Assembly (NCBI RefSeq): GCF_037935975.1
Contig: NZ_CP149817.1
Coordinates: forward strand, 372,001 to 436,000
Direction of reading: 5' to 3'
Length of the DNA: 64,000 nucleotides
Source: Teredinibacter turnerae
GTDB taxonomy: Bacteria > Pseudomonadota > Gammaproteobacteria > Pseudomonadales > Cellvibrionaceae
Positions 56,073 to 64,000 of this stretch are shown here, one piece after another (position 1 is the first letter of the stretch; the number at the start of each line of letters is the position of its first letter). The notes under the pieces are model-generated. The model saw only the letters and a program-made list of their open reading frames with translations, was not told the origin of the DNA and did not search any database. Both the position numbers and the translations under genes were made by a program.

Positions 56073-57701
56073 ATGAAAATAACGACTAAAACCTTAATTC
56101 TTTGCGGCCTGGTTTATGGCGTGTTGCTGACTGGCTGTCAACTTGCTGACTCCCCGCGCGGGCCACGTGTGCCTGCTACCAACCCGCTGATTTATGCCGA
56201 TGTGCCCGACCCTTCAATTATTCGCCAGGGCGATACTTATTATATGAGCAGCACTACCATGCATATGAATCCGGGTGTGCCGATTATGTCGTCTACGGAT
56301 TTAAAGCACTGGGAGCTTATTAGCTATGCACATCAGGCGCTGGATAAAAACAATCCGGCGCTCAACCTGGAGAAGGGAGAGGCCGCCTACAGTCGGGGGA
56401 GTTGGGCGAGCAGCCTGCAGGTTAAGAATGGTATTTACTATGTCACCACCTTTTCCTATACCACCGGCAAAACCTATATTTTCACAACCCGCGATATTCA
56501 CAGCGAAGATTGGCAGCGGCATGAAATAGAAGGCGTGTATCACGATGCGTCACTGCTGCTCGACGATGACGGGCGCAACTATCTCGCTTATGGCCACGAT
56601 GCAATACATTTAGTGGAATTAAATGCTGCGGCGACCGGTTTGTTGCCGGGGGGGGAAGACCAGGTGATCATCCCCAGCGCTTCGGCAGTGGCGGGCGATG
56701 ATTTTATTCTCACGGCCGAAGGGACGCAGATCCAAAAAATCAACGGCTGGTATTACGTCCACAATATTTGTTGGCCGCGCGGTGGAGTGCGGACCCAGGT
56801 TATACACCGTGCGCGCGAGTTAACCGGCCCGTATGAAGGGCGCGTGGTGTTGCAGGATAAGGGTATTGCGCAGGGCGAGTTTATCGATACCCCTGCCGGT
56901 AAATGGTATGCACTGCTGTTTGGTGATCGAGGTGCGGTGGGGCGGATTCCCTATTTGGTACCCATCACCTGGGAAGATCATTGGCCGGTTCTTGGGGTTG
57001 AAGGAAAAGTACCGACGGAACTGGATTTTGCAGTTGAGCGGCAGGGGCTGGAGGGTATTGTTGCCAGCGACGAGTTTAACTATGCACTTAAAGATACAGC
57101 GCTGAAACTTGCCTGGCAATGGAATCACAATCCGGTTGCGCAGGGGTGGTCGTTGAGTGCGCGACCCGGTTTTTTGCGGCTGAATGCGCTGCGTGTCGAT
57201 GAGAATCTACACCAAACCCGCAACACACTGACACAGCGCATGTTTGGCCCGGTGAGCGAAGCGGAAATAGCGCTTGAAGTGGGTGGCATGCGCGACGGGG
57301 ATACCGCCGGCCTTGCCGCGTTTGCCGATCGCTATGGTTTTGTGGGGGTGCGCCAGGAAGCGGGTAAGCGCTTCCTGGTAACGGTGGATAATTCCGCGAA
57401 AGACCACCGAGAAACCGCCCGCGTGCCATTTACTGGCGAACGCGTGTACCTGCGGGTAACTGGCGACTTTACCTTTATCAATGGCGATATTCACCATAGA
57501 ACCGATCGGGCTTATTTTGCGTACAGTCTGGATGGCCGCGAATGGCATCGCCTGGGGCAACCGTTAGCGATGGTTTACGAGTTAACACATTTTATGGGAT
57601 ATCGATTTGCGCTCTTCCATTATGCGAACTCGCAGCCGGGCGGGGTAGCCGACTTCGATTATTTCCACGTAACAGAGAACGCAAACGGGGATGAAACATA
57701 A
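56073..57701 (+). CDS. GH43 beta-xylosidase/arabinofuranosidase lipoprotein
   Basis: The start at 56073 gives a lipobox (LLTGC, Cys near 22) after GTGGAG. Residues about 35-330 are the GH43 five-bladed propeller with catalytic Asp in YADVPDPSII, Asp in YHDASLLLDDDG and Glu in LTAEGTQIQKINGW. Residues about 345-542 form a C-terminal beta-sandwich (DEFNYALKDTALKLAWQWNH, GFLRLNAL, FALFHYANSQPGGVADFDYF). This layout is typical of exo-acting beta-xylosidases or arabinofuranosidases on xylo-oligosaccharides. It overlaps the downstream transporter gene by 11 bases, so release and uptake of sugar are probably coupled. Confidence 0.9.
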   Translation: MKITTKTLILCGLVYGVLLTGCQLADSPRGPRVPATNPLIYADVPDPSIIRQGDTYYMSSTTMHMNPGVPIMSSTDLKHWELISYAHQALDKNNPALNLEKGEAAYSRGSWASSLQVKNGIYYVTTFSYTTGKTYIFTTRDIHSEDWQRHEIEGVYHDASLLLDDDGRNYLAYGHDAIHLVELNAAATGLLPGGEDQVIIPSASAVAGDDFILTAEGTQIQKINGWYYVHNICWPRGGVRTQVIHRARELTGPYEGRVVLQDKGIAQGEFIDTPAGKWYALLFGDRGAVGRIPYLVPITWEDHWPVLGVEGKVPTELDFAVERQGLEGIVASDEFNYALKDTALKLAWQWNHNPVAQGWSLSARPGFLRLNALRVDENLHQTRNTLTQRMFGPVSEAEIALEVGGMRDGDTAGLAAFADRYGFVGVRQEAGKRFLVTVDNSAKDHRETARVPFTGERVYLRVTGDFTFINGDIHHRTDRAYFAYSLDGREWHRLGQPLAMVYELTHFMGYRFALFHYANSQPGGVADFDYFHVTENANGDET

Positions 57702-58980
57702 TCTCGAGAGTTTATACGAATACCTCGCCAACGAGGAAGATGCGCGCGCGTGTACGGATATTCCCGATACCGCCTGTGCGGAAGTGCCGGGCAATTTTTT
57801 TAAACTGCTTCTCTCCCAGTGGTTGAGTAAAACCGGTGACGCGCTGGCGAGTACTAAACTGGTTTTACCCTGGCTGTTGGCTAGCTTGGGCGCGCCTGCT
57901 TTCTTTGCCGGGTTATTGGTGCCCATTCGTGAGTCTGGCTCGCTGCTACCACAATTATTTATAGGTGGCTGGGTGCGCAGTTACCGTATCCGCAAAACAT
58001 TTTTTGTTTTGGGCTCTCTGGTACAGGGAGTTATTGTGTTGGCGATGGCTCTGGTCGCACTGACGCTGCACGGTGCGACTGCGGGCTGGAGTATCGTGGG
58101 TTTACTCGTGTTATTTAGCCTTGCCCGCGGCCTGTGTTCGGTCGCATCCAAAGATGTACTCGGGAAAACCATTCCCAAAACCCGCCGTGGGTTGCTCAAC
58201 GGCTACAGTGCCAGCGGCGCGGGTGTTATCACACTGGTGCTCGGTGCTGTGCTCGTGCTGCCCTGGCAAAAAGGCGACTTTGATGCTGCGTACTACTTGC
58301 TTGCAGCGGCAGCAGCCTGGGGTGTCGCGGCGGTTTTGTATGCCGCTGTGATTGAAACGCCGGGCGCCACAGACGGTGGTGGCAATGCAATCAAACAGGC
58401 GTTGCACAATCTCACGCTGTTGCGCAGCGATTTACCGTTCCGCCGGTTTGTGATTGCCCGGGCGCTGCTGGTTGGCTCAGGCTTGAGTGCGCCCTATTTT
58501 GTGCTGATGGCCAGCGGCAATGGTGAAGGCGATGTGGTTAATTTGGGCTATTTATTGTTGGTGAGTGGCGGCGCGGATTTTGTCTCCGGGCCTTTCTGGG
58601 GTAAGTTTGCCGATCGCAGCAGTCGTCGCTTGATGATGGTATGCGCTGCTGCAATCAGCGTGCTCTGCTTCGCGGGCGCTGCCGTGAACATGACTGAGCC
58701 GGGTATAGTCGTCGTACTTTTACTTTATTTTATTTCGAGTGTTGTACATCAGGGGGTGCGCCTGGGGCGAAAAACCTATGTGGTTGATCTTGCCGGCGGC
58801 AACCGGCGCACAGACTATGTATCGGTCAGCAATTCACTGGTTGGTATTGTGTTGATTATGGCCGGCGGGTTGAGTGCTGCTCTGGCGCACACGAGTGTGA
58901 CTGCCGCGCTGGTACTTTTCGCCGCGATGGGCGCTGGCGCTGCTGCATTAGTTTGGCAGCTACCCGAAGTCGACGCGTAG
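57691..58980 (+). CDS. MFS transporter coupled to GH43
   Basis: The 429-residue protein has about 12 membrane helices. The N-terminal 45 residues are acidic and cytoplasmic (NEEDARACTDIPDTACAEVP). Helix 1-2 carry NFFKLLLSQWLSKTGDALAS and GLLVPIRESG; a basic MFS loop FADRSSRRLMM joins helices 8 and 9. The ATG overlaps the GH43 stop, implying translational coupling. The usual inference is uptake of xylose, arabinose or short oligosaccharide, but this transporter subgroup is not well characterised. It converges closely (3 bp) with the ZIP gene. Confidence 0.8.
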   Translation: MKHNLESLYEYLANEEDARACTDIPDTACAEVPGNFFKLLLSQWLSKTGDALASTKLVLPWLLASLGAPAFFAGLLVPIRESGSLLPQLFIGGWVRSYRIRKTFFVLGSLVQGVIVLAMALVALTLHGATAGWSIVGLLVLFSLARGLCSVASKDVLGKTIPKTRRGLLNGYSASGAGVITLVLGAVLVLPWQKGDFDAAYYLLAAAAAWGVAAVLYAAVIETPGATDGGGNAIKQALHNLTLLRSDLPFRRFVIARALLVGSGLSAPYFVLMASGNGEGDVVNLGYLLLVSGGADFVSGPFWGKFADRSSRRLMMVCAAAISVLCFAGAAVNMTEPGIVVVLLLYFISSVVHQGVRLGRKTYVVDLAGGNRRTDYVSVSNSLVGIVLIMAGGLSAALAHTSVTAALVLFAAMGAGAAALVWQLPEVDA

Positions 58981-58983
58981 CCC

Positions 58984-59703
58984 TCATCCGGCGCTCGTGA
59001 GATAGTGGCCGAGAACTCCCAATGTAAAGCCGAGCACGGCACCTAAGGGCGGCGACCAGTGATTTTCCAGCCGCGCCTGGGGAGCGATGTCTTCAAACAC
59101 TGAATACAGAATACCGCCGGCGGCAAACATCATAATCGCAGCGAGTAGATGCTGCTGTTGTGCGAGCCAGAAATAACCTGCGCTGCCTGCCAGCGGCCCG
59201 AGCAGCGCCAGCGCGGCGAAGCCGAGAATTAGCTTGATACTGCTGACGTGGCTGTTGGATTTAATTTCGCGGTACGCGTTAAAACCTTCCGGCAAATTCT
59301 GCAACGCAATCAGGGCCGCAAGCAATAAACCGCCGCCGTTGCCGGTTGCGAAAGCCGCGCCCAGCGCCATGGCCTCGGGAATAAAGTCGCTGAGCATCGC
59401 CAGCAGTTGACCGGCAGGCGTTTGCTTTTTCGCGAGAAAATAGTCCATAAATGCGAAGGCGACGCCACCCAGTATCAACATACTGGCTGCCATGGACATG
59501 CCGACGTGATCGAGACTCTCCGGCACCAGTACCAGCGCGACGGCCGACAATAGCGCGCCGCCGCCAAATGCAATAATGCCGTGGCGAAATTCCTGCTCGA
59601 GCCAGTTGGGTTGAATGCGTTCGACCGAGGCGATGATGCCGCCCAGGGGCATCGATAAGCCTGCGAGTAGCGATGAAATAATAACGAAGTGGAGCGATTC
59701 CAT
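58984..59703 (-). CDS. ZIP-family metal transporter
   Basis: The 239-residue inner-membrane protein has eight hydrophobic segments and the ZIP metal-path residues. DFIPEAMALGAAFATG and ALQNLPEGFNAYRE in helices 4 and 5 carry the usual acidic and Asn residues, although His is replaced. Zn2+ or Fe2+ uptake is likely. It starts with ATG 59703 and has no neighbours on its strand within 180 bp. The absent His in helix IV may change selectivity. Confidence 0.85.
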   Translation of the reverse strand: MESLHFVIISSLLAGLSMPLGGIIASVERIQPNWLEQEFRHGIIAFGGGALLSAVALVLVPESLDHVGMSMAASMLILGGVAFAFMDYFLAKKQTPAGQLLAMLSDFIPEAMALGAAFATGNGGGLLLAALIALQNLPEGFNAYREIKSNSHVSSIKLILGFAALALLGPLAGSAGYFWLAQQQHLLAAIMMFAAGGILYSVFEDIAPQARLENHWSPPLGAVLGFTLGVLGHYLTSAG

Positions 59704-59881
59704 ATGCGCTTAAACCCTATTGTGTAAAGCTTATGGGTCAAAGACAGCAAAACCGGGGCCGATGTTCACGCCAAGCGTGAAACCACCTATGTTAGGGAGC
59801 TAAGTGATAGAGCGTTGGTCTGATTGAGCAACTTTTTACGCGGGATATGCAAAATCGGTTGTAACGACTACAAAATTGTCG

Positions 59882-60160
59882 CTATTGCTTGTCCACTATA
59901 TTGAGCATGGCCGTTGCGGCAACGTCATCCACATCCAGTAAGCGAAGAATGAGCAGCAGCAAATCTGCCGACAGAGTACCGCGCGAGAATTTATTGCGCA
60001 GGTTATCCTCAGTGATTTCTACACCATGCTCCAACAGAGCACGGCTTAAGTCCTGATAGGTGTAGCCTTTCAGTTTTAAGGCAGAGCGCAGGTAACGGGT
60101 GATGGCGTTGCGGTAGGGTGCGAGCTGCTGACGATTCTGAACAGAGGTATCTTGCTTCAC
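59882..60160 (-). CDS. DUF6471-like protein with helix-turn-helix-like fold
   Basis: The 92-residue protein is helical and starts with GTG 60160. It has YLRSALKLKGYTYQDLSRAL, then VEITEDNLRNKFSRGTLSAD, which matches the DUF6471 pattern, and LLLLILRLLDV. The fold resembles lambda-repressor-type helix-turn-helix, so DNA or protein binding is possible. It is divergent from the yjfI-like operon across about 107 bp and could be its regulator (inference). Confidence 0.65.
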   Translation of the reverse strand: MKQDTSVQNRQQLAPYRNAITRYLRSALKLKGYTYQDLSRALLEHGVEITEDNLRNKFSRGTLSADLLLLILRLLDVDDVAATAMLNIVDKQ

Positions 60161-60267
60161 AGGCAGGGCATCTTTTTTTGTAAAGGGGCTTGATAAGTAT
60201 ACATAGGGGCCCTATTATTATCAAACGTAACTTATTAGTTACATATGAAACACTTTGGAGGAAGACA

Positions 60268-60669
60268 ATGGTTTGGAACACTAATAGCCTTCAGGCGCTG
60301 CTGGAGCAGCATGGCATCTGGGAAGTCAGTCTTGAAAGCGGCTGTATTACCGTGACCAACGATGAAGGCATAGATGCATTCATCTACGCGGGTGATCGCC
60401 AGTTGCTGGTGGAGGTGCCCCTTTTTCCCGAGGCGGATGTGATTGATGTGGCGGCTCTGAATGACAAAATTCTCGAGACCCACTACCTCGCGCCGCTGAG
60501 CTGCATTTACAAAAAAAGCATTGGTGGGCAGAGCTATTACATCGCTTTCGGCGCACTCTCGCTGGAAAGCAAAGACCACGTTGTAATTGAAGAAGTGAGC
60601 ACACTGTTCGAAAACGTGGATGAATTTCTGGATTTATACGCAGATAACCTTAAGAAGGAGGTGGCGTAA
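60268..60669 (+). CDS. yjfI: DUF2170 protein (YjfI-like)
   Basis: The start at 60268 (MVWNTNSLQALLEQHG) follows a strong TTTGGAGGAAG site; an earlier in-frame start at 60190 is less likely. The 133-residue soluble protein matches the E. coli YjfI/DUF2170 family (LESKDHVVIEEVSTLFENVD near the end). Its function is unknown, but it always precedes a PspA-like protein. It overlaps the next gene by one base. Confidence 0.82.
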   Translation: MVWNTNSLQALLEQHGIWEVSLESGCITVTNDEGIDAFIYAGDRQLLVEVPLFPEADVIDVAALNDKILETHYLAPLSCIYKKSIGGQSYYIAFGALSLESKDHVVIEEVSTLFENVDEFLDLYADNLKKEVA

Positions 60670-61361
60670 TGAGTTTTAAAAAAATTTGGACAGCCCTGAA
60701 AGGCGGCGCGAACGAAGCTGCTGAAGCGGTTGCAGATTCACAGGCGATCCGTATCCTGGACCAGGAGCTGCGTGAAGCGCGCGACGAGCTGAAAAAGTGT
60801 GATCATAACCTCACGTCTATTATGGCGAAGCGCAAGCTGGCAGAGCGCAAGGTAGAATCCATGTCTGCGGACATGGCCAAGTATACTGAGCACGCGCTGT
60901 CCGCTAACGAGCAAGGCAATGAGGCGCTGGCGATTGAATGTGCAGAGCGGGTTGCTGAATTGGAATCGCAGTTGGATACTGAGCAGGCGCTGCTCAACGG
61001 GTTTAAACAGTCCGAGACAACGTTAAAAAGTAATATCGCCAAAGCCAAGACCAATGTTCGCCGCATGGAGCAACAGATTGATCAGGTGAAGGCGACAGAA
61101 GCCGTGCAAAAGGCTCAGGTTGCTGTATCTACCCGTCACGTGGGTGCTAACTCCAAAGTGAAAACGGCACTGGACAGCCTGGACCGCATTAAACAAAAGC
61201 AAACCCAGCGCGCTGCCGAGTTGGAAGCCGCAGAAGAGTTGGCGAGTGAAGAAAGTGGTAGCTCGCTGGATGCAAAACTTCGCGCTGCCGGAATTCAGTC
61301 TGGCGGTGATGTTTCCGGCAAAGATAAACTCGCGCAGCTGCTGGCCAAAAAATCAGGCTAG
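60669..61361 (+). CDS. yjfJ: PspA/IM30-family protein (YjfJ-like)
   Basis: The 230-residue protein is almost entirely coiled coil, as in PspA. It shows SFKKIWTALKGGANEAAEAV, then LREARDELKKCDHNLTSIMAKR and ALAIECAERVAELESQLDTE. The C-terminal tail ends with LDAKLRAAGIQSG. PspA proteins bind the inner membrane and repair or stabilise it under stress. Here it is co-expressed with a potassium channel and the YjfK-YjfL-YjfM set, pointing to membrane or envelope maintenance. Confidence 0.87.
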   Translation: MSFKKIWTALKGGANEAAEAVADSQAIRILDQELREARDELKKCDHNLTSIMAKRKLAERKVESMSADMAKYTEHALSANEQGNEALAIECAERVAELESQLDTEQALLNGFKQSETTLKSNIAKAKTNVRRMEQQIDQVKATEAVQKAQVAVSTRHVGANSKVKTALDSLDRIKQKQTQRAAELEAAEELASEESGSSLDAKLRAAGIQSGGDVSGKDKLAQLLAKKSG

Positions 61362-61366
61362 GTTCT

Positions 61367-62383
61367 ATGCTGCTTTACAAATTAAGGCGACGCTTGTTCG
61401 CCTTATTTATGGATGCCAATCCGCTGGGGCTGCTGGTAGTGGCTCTGGCGTATATTATTTTATCCTACCTGCTGCTGGTATTCGCCGGTGAACAGGATCT
61501 CACTTCCCCCGATGTTTTTCTTTACTGGCTGGTGGTTACTGCGTCGACCGTCGGTTATGGCGATTACTCTCCCTCCACTTTTAGCGGACGTTTGATAACG
61601 TCGTTTTTCGTGATTCCCGTCGGTTTAAGTTTGTTTGCCGTCTGTGTGGGTAAAGTGGGGTTTTATATTTCTGAAATTCTGACCAAAGGTAAAAAGGGGC
61701 TGCGTATGTCCAGGGCGTCGAACCACTGCATAATTATCGGCTGGAACGGTGCGCGCACCATGAGGCTGATTAACCTGCTGCGCTGCGAGCAAAACAGCCG
61801 TGATGAACGCATTCTGCTAGTAAACGATCAAGCCATGGACAACCCGTTACCTGCAGCAGTCGATTATGTGCAGGTAGATGGCTTTACCGATCCGAATACC
61901 ATGGTGCGCGCGAATCTTGGCGAGGCCTCGCGAATTATTATCGATACACCATTGGACGATGTCACTTTGTCGACCGCGCTGTTTTGTCATCGCCAAAACG
62001 AAAACGCGCATATAACGGTATATTTTAAGGACGAGGCGCACGAGGGCTTGTTGAAGTCCTATTGCCCATCGGTTGAAGTTGTACCCTCGGTATCTATCGA
62101 AATGTTGGCACGGGCGTCTCTCGATCCCGGTTCTGCCAGTTTGCACCAGTGTCTGTTGGACCCGGCGGTGGACGCGAGTCAGTTTTCCATGGTGTATTCA
62201 GCACCAGAGCCCACGGCATTTGGCGAGCTGATTTCCCGTATGCGAACCAGGCATCAGGCCATTGCTATCGCGGTTAAAAAAGCAGATGCGGACAAACTGG
62301 ACATTAATCCGCCGGATTCCAGTCAAATCATTCAGGGCGATATTGTTTACTACATTGCAGACAATCGCATAGACGGGCTGTAA
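61367..62383 (+). CDS. Potassium channel with TrkA-N-like domain
   Basis: The 338-residue protein has two membrane helices around a selectivity filter (TASTVGYGDYSPS), then a RCK/TrkA-N nucleotide-binding domain (HCIIIGWNGARTMRLINLL and VDGFTDPNTMVRANLGEASR). A second regulatory lobe follows (SQIIQGDIVYYI). It is an MthK/Kch-type K+ channel. It starts five bases after the PspA-like stop and sits inside the yjf cluster, suggesting a role in ion flux or membrane potential linked to envelope stress. Confidence 0.88.
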   Translation: MLLYKLRRRLFALFMDANPLGLLVVALAYIILSYLLLVFAGEQDLTSPDVFLYWLVVTASTVGYGDYSPSTFSGRLITSFFVIPVGLSLFAVCVGKVGFYISEILTKGKKGLRMSRASNHCIIIGWNGARTMRLINLLRCEQNSRDERILLVNDQAMDNPLPAAVDYVQVDGFTDPNTMVRANLGEASRIIIDTPLDDVTLSTALFCHRQNENAHITVYFKDEAHEGLLKSYCPSVEVVPSVSIEMLARASLDPGSASLHQCLLDPAVDASQFSMVYSAPEPTAFGELISRMRTRHQAIAIAVKKADADKLDINPPDSSQIIQGDIVYYIADNRIDGL

Positions 62384-62402
62384 TTAGGCGGGGCAGGGGA
62401 GC

Positions 62403-62515
62403 ACCGCCATTGCCCATCGGGCAATGTAAATCATTGAAATATCAGAAAATTCACATACGATCATCAGTATTTCAGGGGTGCGCGATTAAATCGATAGGAT
62501 CATCGATTTAATCGC
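62403..62515 (+). repeat. Dispersed intergenic hairpin repeat, copy E (longest)
   Basis: It contains ACCGCCATTGCCC with a perfect ATTGCCC/GGGCAAT hairpin, then TGTAAATC, ATCAGAAAATTCACA, AGTATTTCAGGGG and a 14-bp perfect hairpin at 62482-62515 (GCGATTAAATCGAT / ATCGATTTAATCGC). It follows the K+ channel stop by 19 bp and lies in front of the YjfK-like gene. Confidence 0.85.
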
Positions 62516-62551
62516 CGAGTTAATAGCGAGTTAATAGAAAGGATTTACCCT

Positions 62552-63199
62552 ATGTTTAATTTGTTCAAAAAGAAAGAGAGTAAGCCACAAGGACCGGTTA
62601 GCCCCGAAGTTATGGGGTTGCGACTGGGTTGCTCGTTTGAGTTGGATGCTCTGCACCTGAAATTGCTCGACCCGCATCTGGTAACCGAGCGTATCAATCC
62701 CTCACAGGTGATTGAAGCGGTAGGCCGTGTAGACCTTGATGACACTACGATTTTGCGGTTTTACACCGACGATGAAGCCTTCCTGCAGGTAGTTGTACAA
62801 GGAACGCTTGAGGAGGACAATGTCATCGATGTTAAACTTTTCCATTTTTACGATACGATGGATGTTTCCTCGCAATCCGAATGGGATCAGCTCTTAAAGC
62901 AGAAAATTGGTGTTCCCAACTACGAGTTACAGGGCCACGCTTACGCGCGGGTGTGGCAGTCGGCCAGTGAGTATCACGCGCCGGTGGCAATGACAGAAAA
63001 GACGTTTGCCGAGAACGGTACAGTTTCGCGAACCGATCAGTTTATGATGTTGTTTGAGCGTCATGTGGACGCAGACAATACCGAGTCGTTGTTGCTTTCT
63101 GCTGAAGAAGTGATCGACGAGCACAATAATGTGAGCCGTTGTTTGGTGATCAGCACCGGTATAGTCGTGGCGCCATCGCAAATTACGATTCACGGTTAG
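62552..63199 (+). CDS. yjfK: DUF2491 protein (YjfK-like)
   Basis: The 215-residue protein starts MFNLFKKKESKP, the usual DUF2491 N-terminus, preceded by an AGAAAGGA site. Conserved pieces include LRLGCSFELDALHLKLLDPH, RFYTDDEAFLQVVVQG and YEVEYHAPVA-like residues near 140. It has no signal peptide and no assigned function. It is always found with YjfJ and YjfL. Confidence 0.85.
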   Translation: MFNLFKKKESKPQGPVSPEVMGLRLGCSFELDALHLKLLDPHLVTERINPSQVIEAVGRVDLDDTTILRFYTDDEAFLQVVVQGTLEEDNVIDVKLFHFYDTMDVSSQSEWDQLLKQKIGVPNYELQGHAYARVWQSASEYHAPVAMTEKTFAENGTVSRTDQFMMLFERHVDADNTESLLLSAEEVIDEHNNVSRCLVISTGIVVAPSQITIHG

Positions 63200-63288
63200 T
63201 TGTAACAAGGCCCTATCTGAAACGCGCTTTGATCGTATACGGGTTATTGTGGTGGGATAAAACGATAATAATGAGGAGGTAAGAATTC

Positions 63289-63537
63289 ATGTCGGGGTAT
63301 AAGCGATCAGACAGCAGCTTGTCAGCGGATAAAAAAGACTCGCCGGATTTGTCCAACCTGCTCACAATTGGAGTGATTATTTTTTTCGCTTCGGGCATTG
63401 TGGGCGTGCCGCTGATGAATTTCTACAGTCGCGTTAATCCATGGTTTATTGTCGATTCACCTGAGCTGGTAAGTTTTCTGCTGTTCAGTGCCATAACCAT
63501 CTGGATAAGGCGCCGGTTTTATAATCTTAAATTTTAA
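63289..63537 (+). CDS. Small membrane protein of the yjf cluster
   Basis: The 82-residue protein follows a strong GAGGAGG site. It has two hydrophobic helices (LLTIGVIIFFASGIVGVPLM and LVSFLLFSAITIWI) with a Ser/Lys/Asp-rich N-terminus. No family is recognised. It lies between YjfK- and YjfL-like genes and is probably co-transcribed with them. Confidence 0.6.
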   Translation: MSGYKRSDSSLSADKKDSPDLSNLLTIGVIIFFASGIVGVPLMNFYSRVNPWFIVDSPELVSFLLFSAITIWIRRRFYNLKF

Positions 63538-63549
63538 TTGGGGAAGGCT

Positions 63550-63966
63550 ATGGAACACACCATGTTGCTATTAAATGGGTTGTTAAATTTCGTTATCTAT
63601 TTTGGTTTAGCGGTTGTTTTTTTGATGGTTTTCAAAGCGGTGTACGTACGCGTTACGCCGCACGATGAGTGGAAATTGATCAAAGAAGACAAAAATACCG
63701 CTGCTGCTATTGCCTTTAGTGGAGCCATTATCGGCTTTGCCCTGGCTGTCGCGGGGGTGGTAAAAAACTCGGTCAGCCTGTTCGATTTTACTGTGTGGGC
63801 CACAGTTGCATTGGTTGCGCAGCTGGTTGCGTTCGCTATCGTGCGGTTTGCTTTTATGCCAAAAATCGTCGAGCGGATTGAACAGAACGAGATAAGCGCC
63901 GGAATTATGGTGGCGAGTGTGAGTGTGGCTATAGGCTGTTTGAATGCCGCCTGCATGACCTATTAA
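63550..63966 (+). CDS. yjfL: DUF350 membrane protein (YjfL-like)
   Basis: The 138-residue protein starts at ATG 63550 after GGGGAAGG; a TTG at 63538 is also in frame. It has four membrane helices with the DUF350 pattern (NTAAAIAFSGAIIGFALAVA, FDFTVWATVALVAQLVAFAI, EISAGIMVASVSVAIGCLNA). Its function is unknown. It is followed by AAGGAGG and the start of the next gene. Confidence 0.85.
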   Translation: MEHTMLLLNGLLNFVIYFGLAVVFLMVFKAVYVRVTPHDEWKLIKEDKNTAAAIAFSGAIIGFALAVAGVVKNSVSLFDFTVWATVALVAQLVAFAIVRFAFMPKIVERIEQNEISAGIMVASVSVAIGCLNAACMTY

Positions 63967-63979
63967 GGAGGCTACCAAA

Positions 63980-64000
63980 ATGAAACGAAGTCAGCATGTA
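63980..64000 (+). CDS. yjfM: Start of a YjfM-like gene (DUF1190), partial
   Basis: ATG 63980 follows TAAGGAGG with correct spacing. Only seven residues (MKRSQHV) are inside the window, a typical DUF1190/YjfM beginning. The call rests mainly on the gene order yjfI-yjfJ-yjfK-yjfL-yjfM seen in E. coli. Confidence 0.6.

Overview
The window looks like chromosomal DNA from a marine or plant-polysaccharide-degrading gammaproteobacterium of the Cellvibrionaceae type (Teredinibacter, Saccharophagus or Cellvibrio relatives). This is an inference from three things. Secreted glycoside hydrolases are joined to CBM10, CBM2 and CBM6 modules by long poly-serine linkers. Hemicellulase families are present (GH30, two GH62, GH43, a CE12-like esterase). 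Ordinary gammaproteobacterial genes (ubiK, a comM/yifB-type ATPase, a yjfIJKLM-like cluster) lie around them. No rRNA, tRNA or CRISPR array was seen.

Layout. Positions 1-2900 hold the tail of an EAL-domain protein and a CBM10-linker-CBM-GH30 enzyme. Positions 3100-6740 carry reverse-strand genes: a J-domain protein, a small exported protein, a DUF1036/PDZ-like exported protein and an unrecognised protein. Positions 6870-13724 are one reverse-strand operon, urtABCDE-type ABC transporter plus fmdA (formamidase) plus fmdB, closed by a terminator. Facing away from it (14056-18389) is a two-component pair whose sensor is an NCS1-type permease fused to a hybrid histidine kinase, so uptake and sensing of a small amide or urea-like nitrogen source are probably coupled. 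Positions 18386-24004 contain housekeeping and unknown membrane genes, a 269-bp MITE-like element and one copy of a dispersed repeat.

Positions 24005-34550 are an AT-rich accessory island. A gene-poor 1.7 kb stretch leads into a 2033-residue exported YD-repeat protein with Ca-binding-type repeats, LamG and SPRY-like domains. It is followed by a small exported protein, a separate exported polypeptide carrying the missing Rhs core end plus a candidate Cys-His-Asp toxin domain, a tiny membrane protein (immunity candidate), a gene fragment and a REP-associated transposase. Positions 35047-41134 hold exported proteins (PAN-like, CE12 esterase, a truncated GlyGly-CTERM gene, a large beta-rich protein of unknown role, a GH62 lipoprotein).

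Positions 41292-49358 are a sigma-54 regulator and, divergently, a Nit1C gene cluster (nitrilase, radical SAM, acetyltransferase, AIR-synthase-like, flavoprotein and two small proteins). Between them lie a well-spaced -24/-12 promoter and three enhancer-like palindromes. Positions 49533-58980 hold an exported nucleoside-hydrolase-like protein, a solute-binding-like protein, CBM2-CBM6-GH62, a lipoprotein alpha/beta hydrolase with a winged-helix-like N-terminus, and a GH43 lipoprotein overlapping an MFS transporter gene. Positions 58984-64000 end with a ZIP transporter and a yjfI-yjfJ-K+ channel-yjfK-yjfL-yjfM cluster.

A family of about 100-bp intergenic repeats ending in a covarying GCGATTAAAT hairpin occurs five times (about 2.8, 20.9, 35.8, 50.7 and 62.4 kb), mostly just beyond gene ends. 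It is the most distinctive non-coding signal in the window, together with the split Rhs locus and the Nit1C enhancer array.
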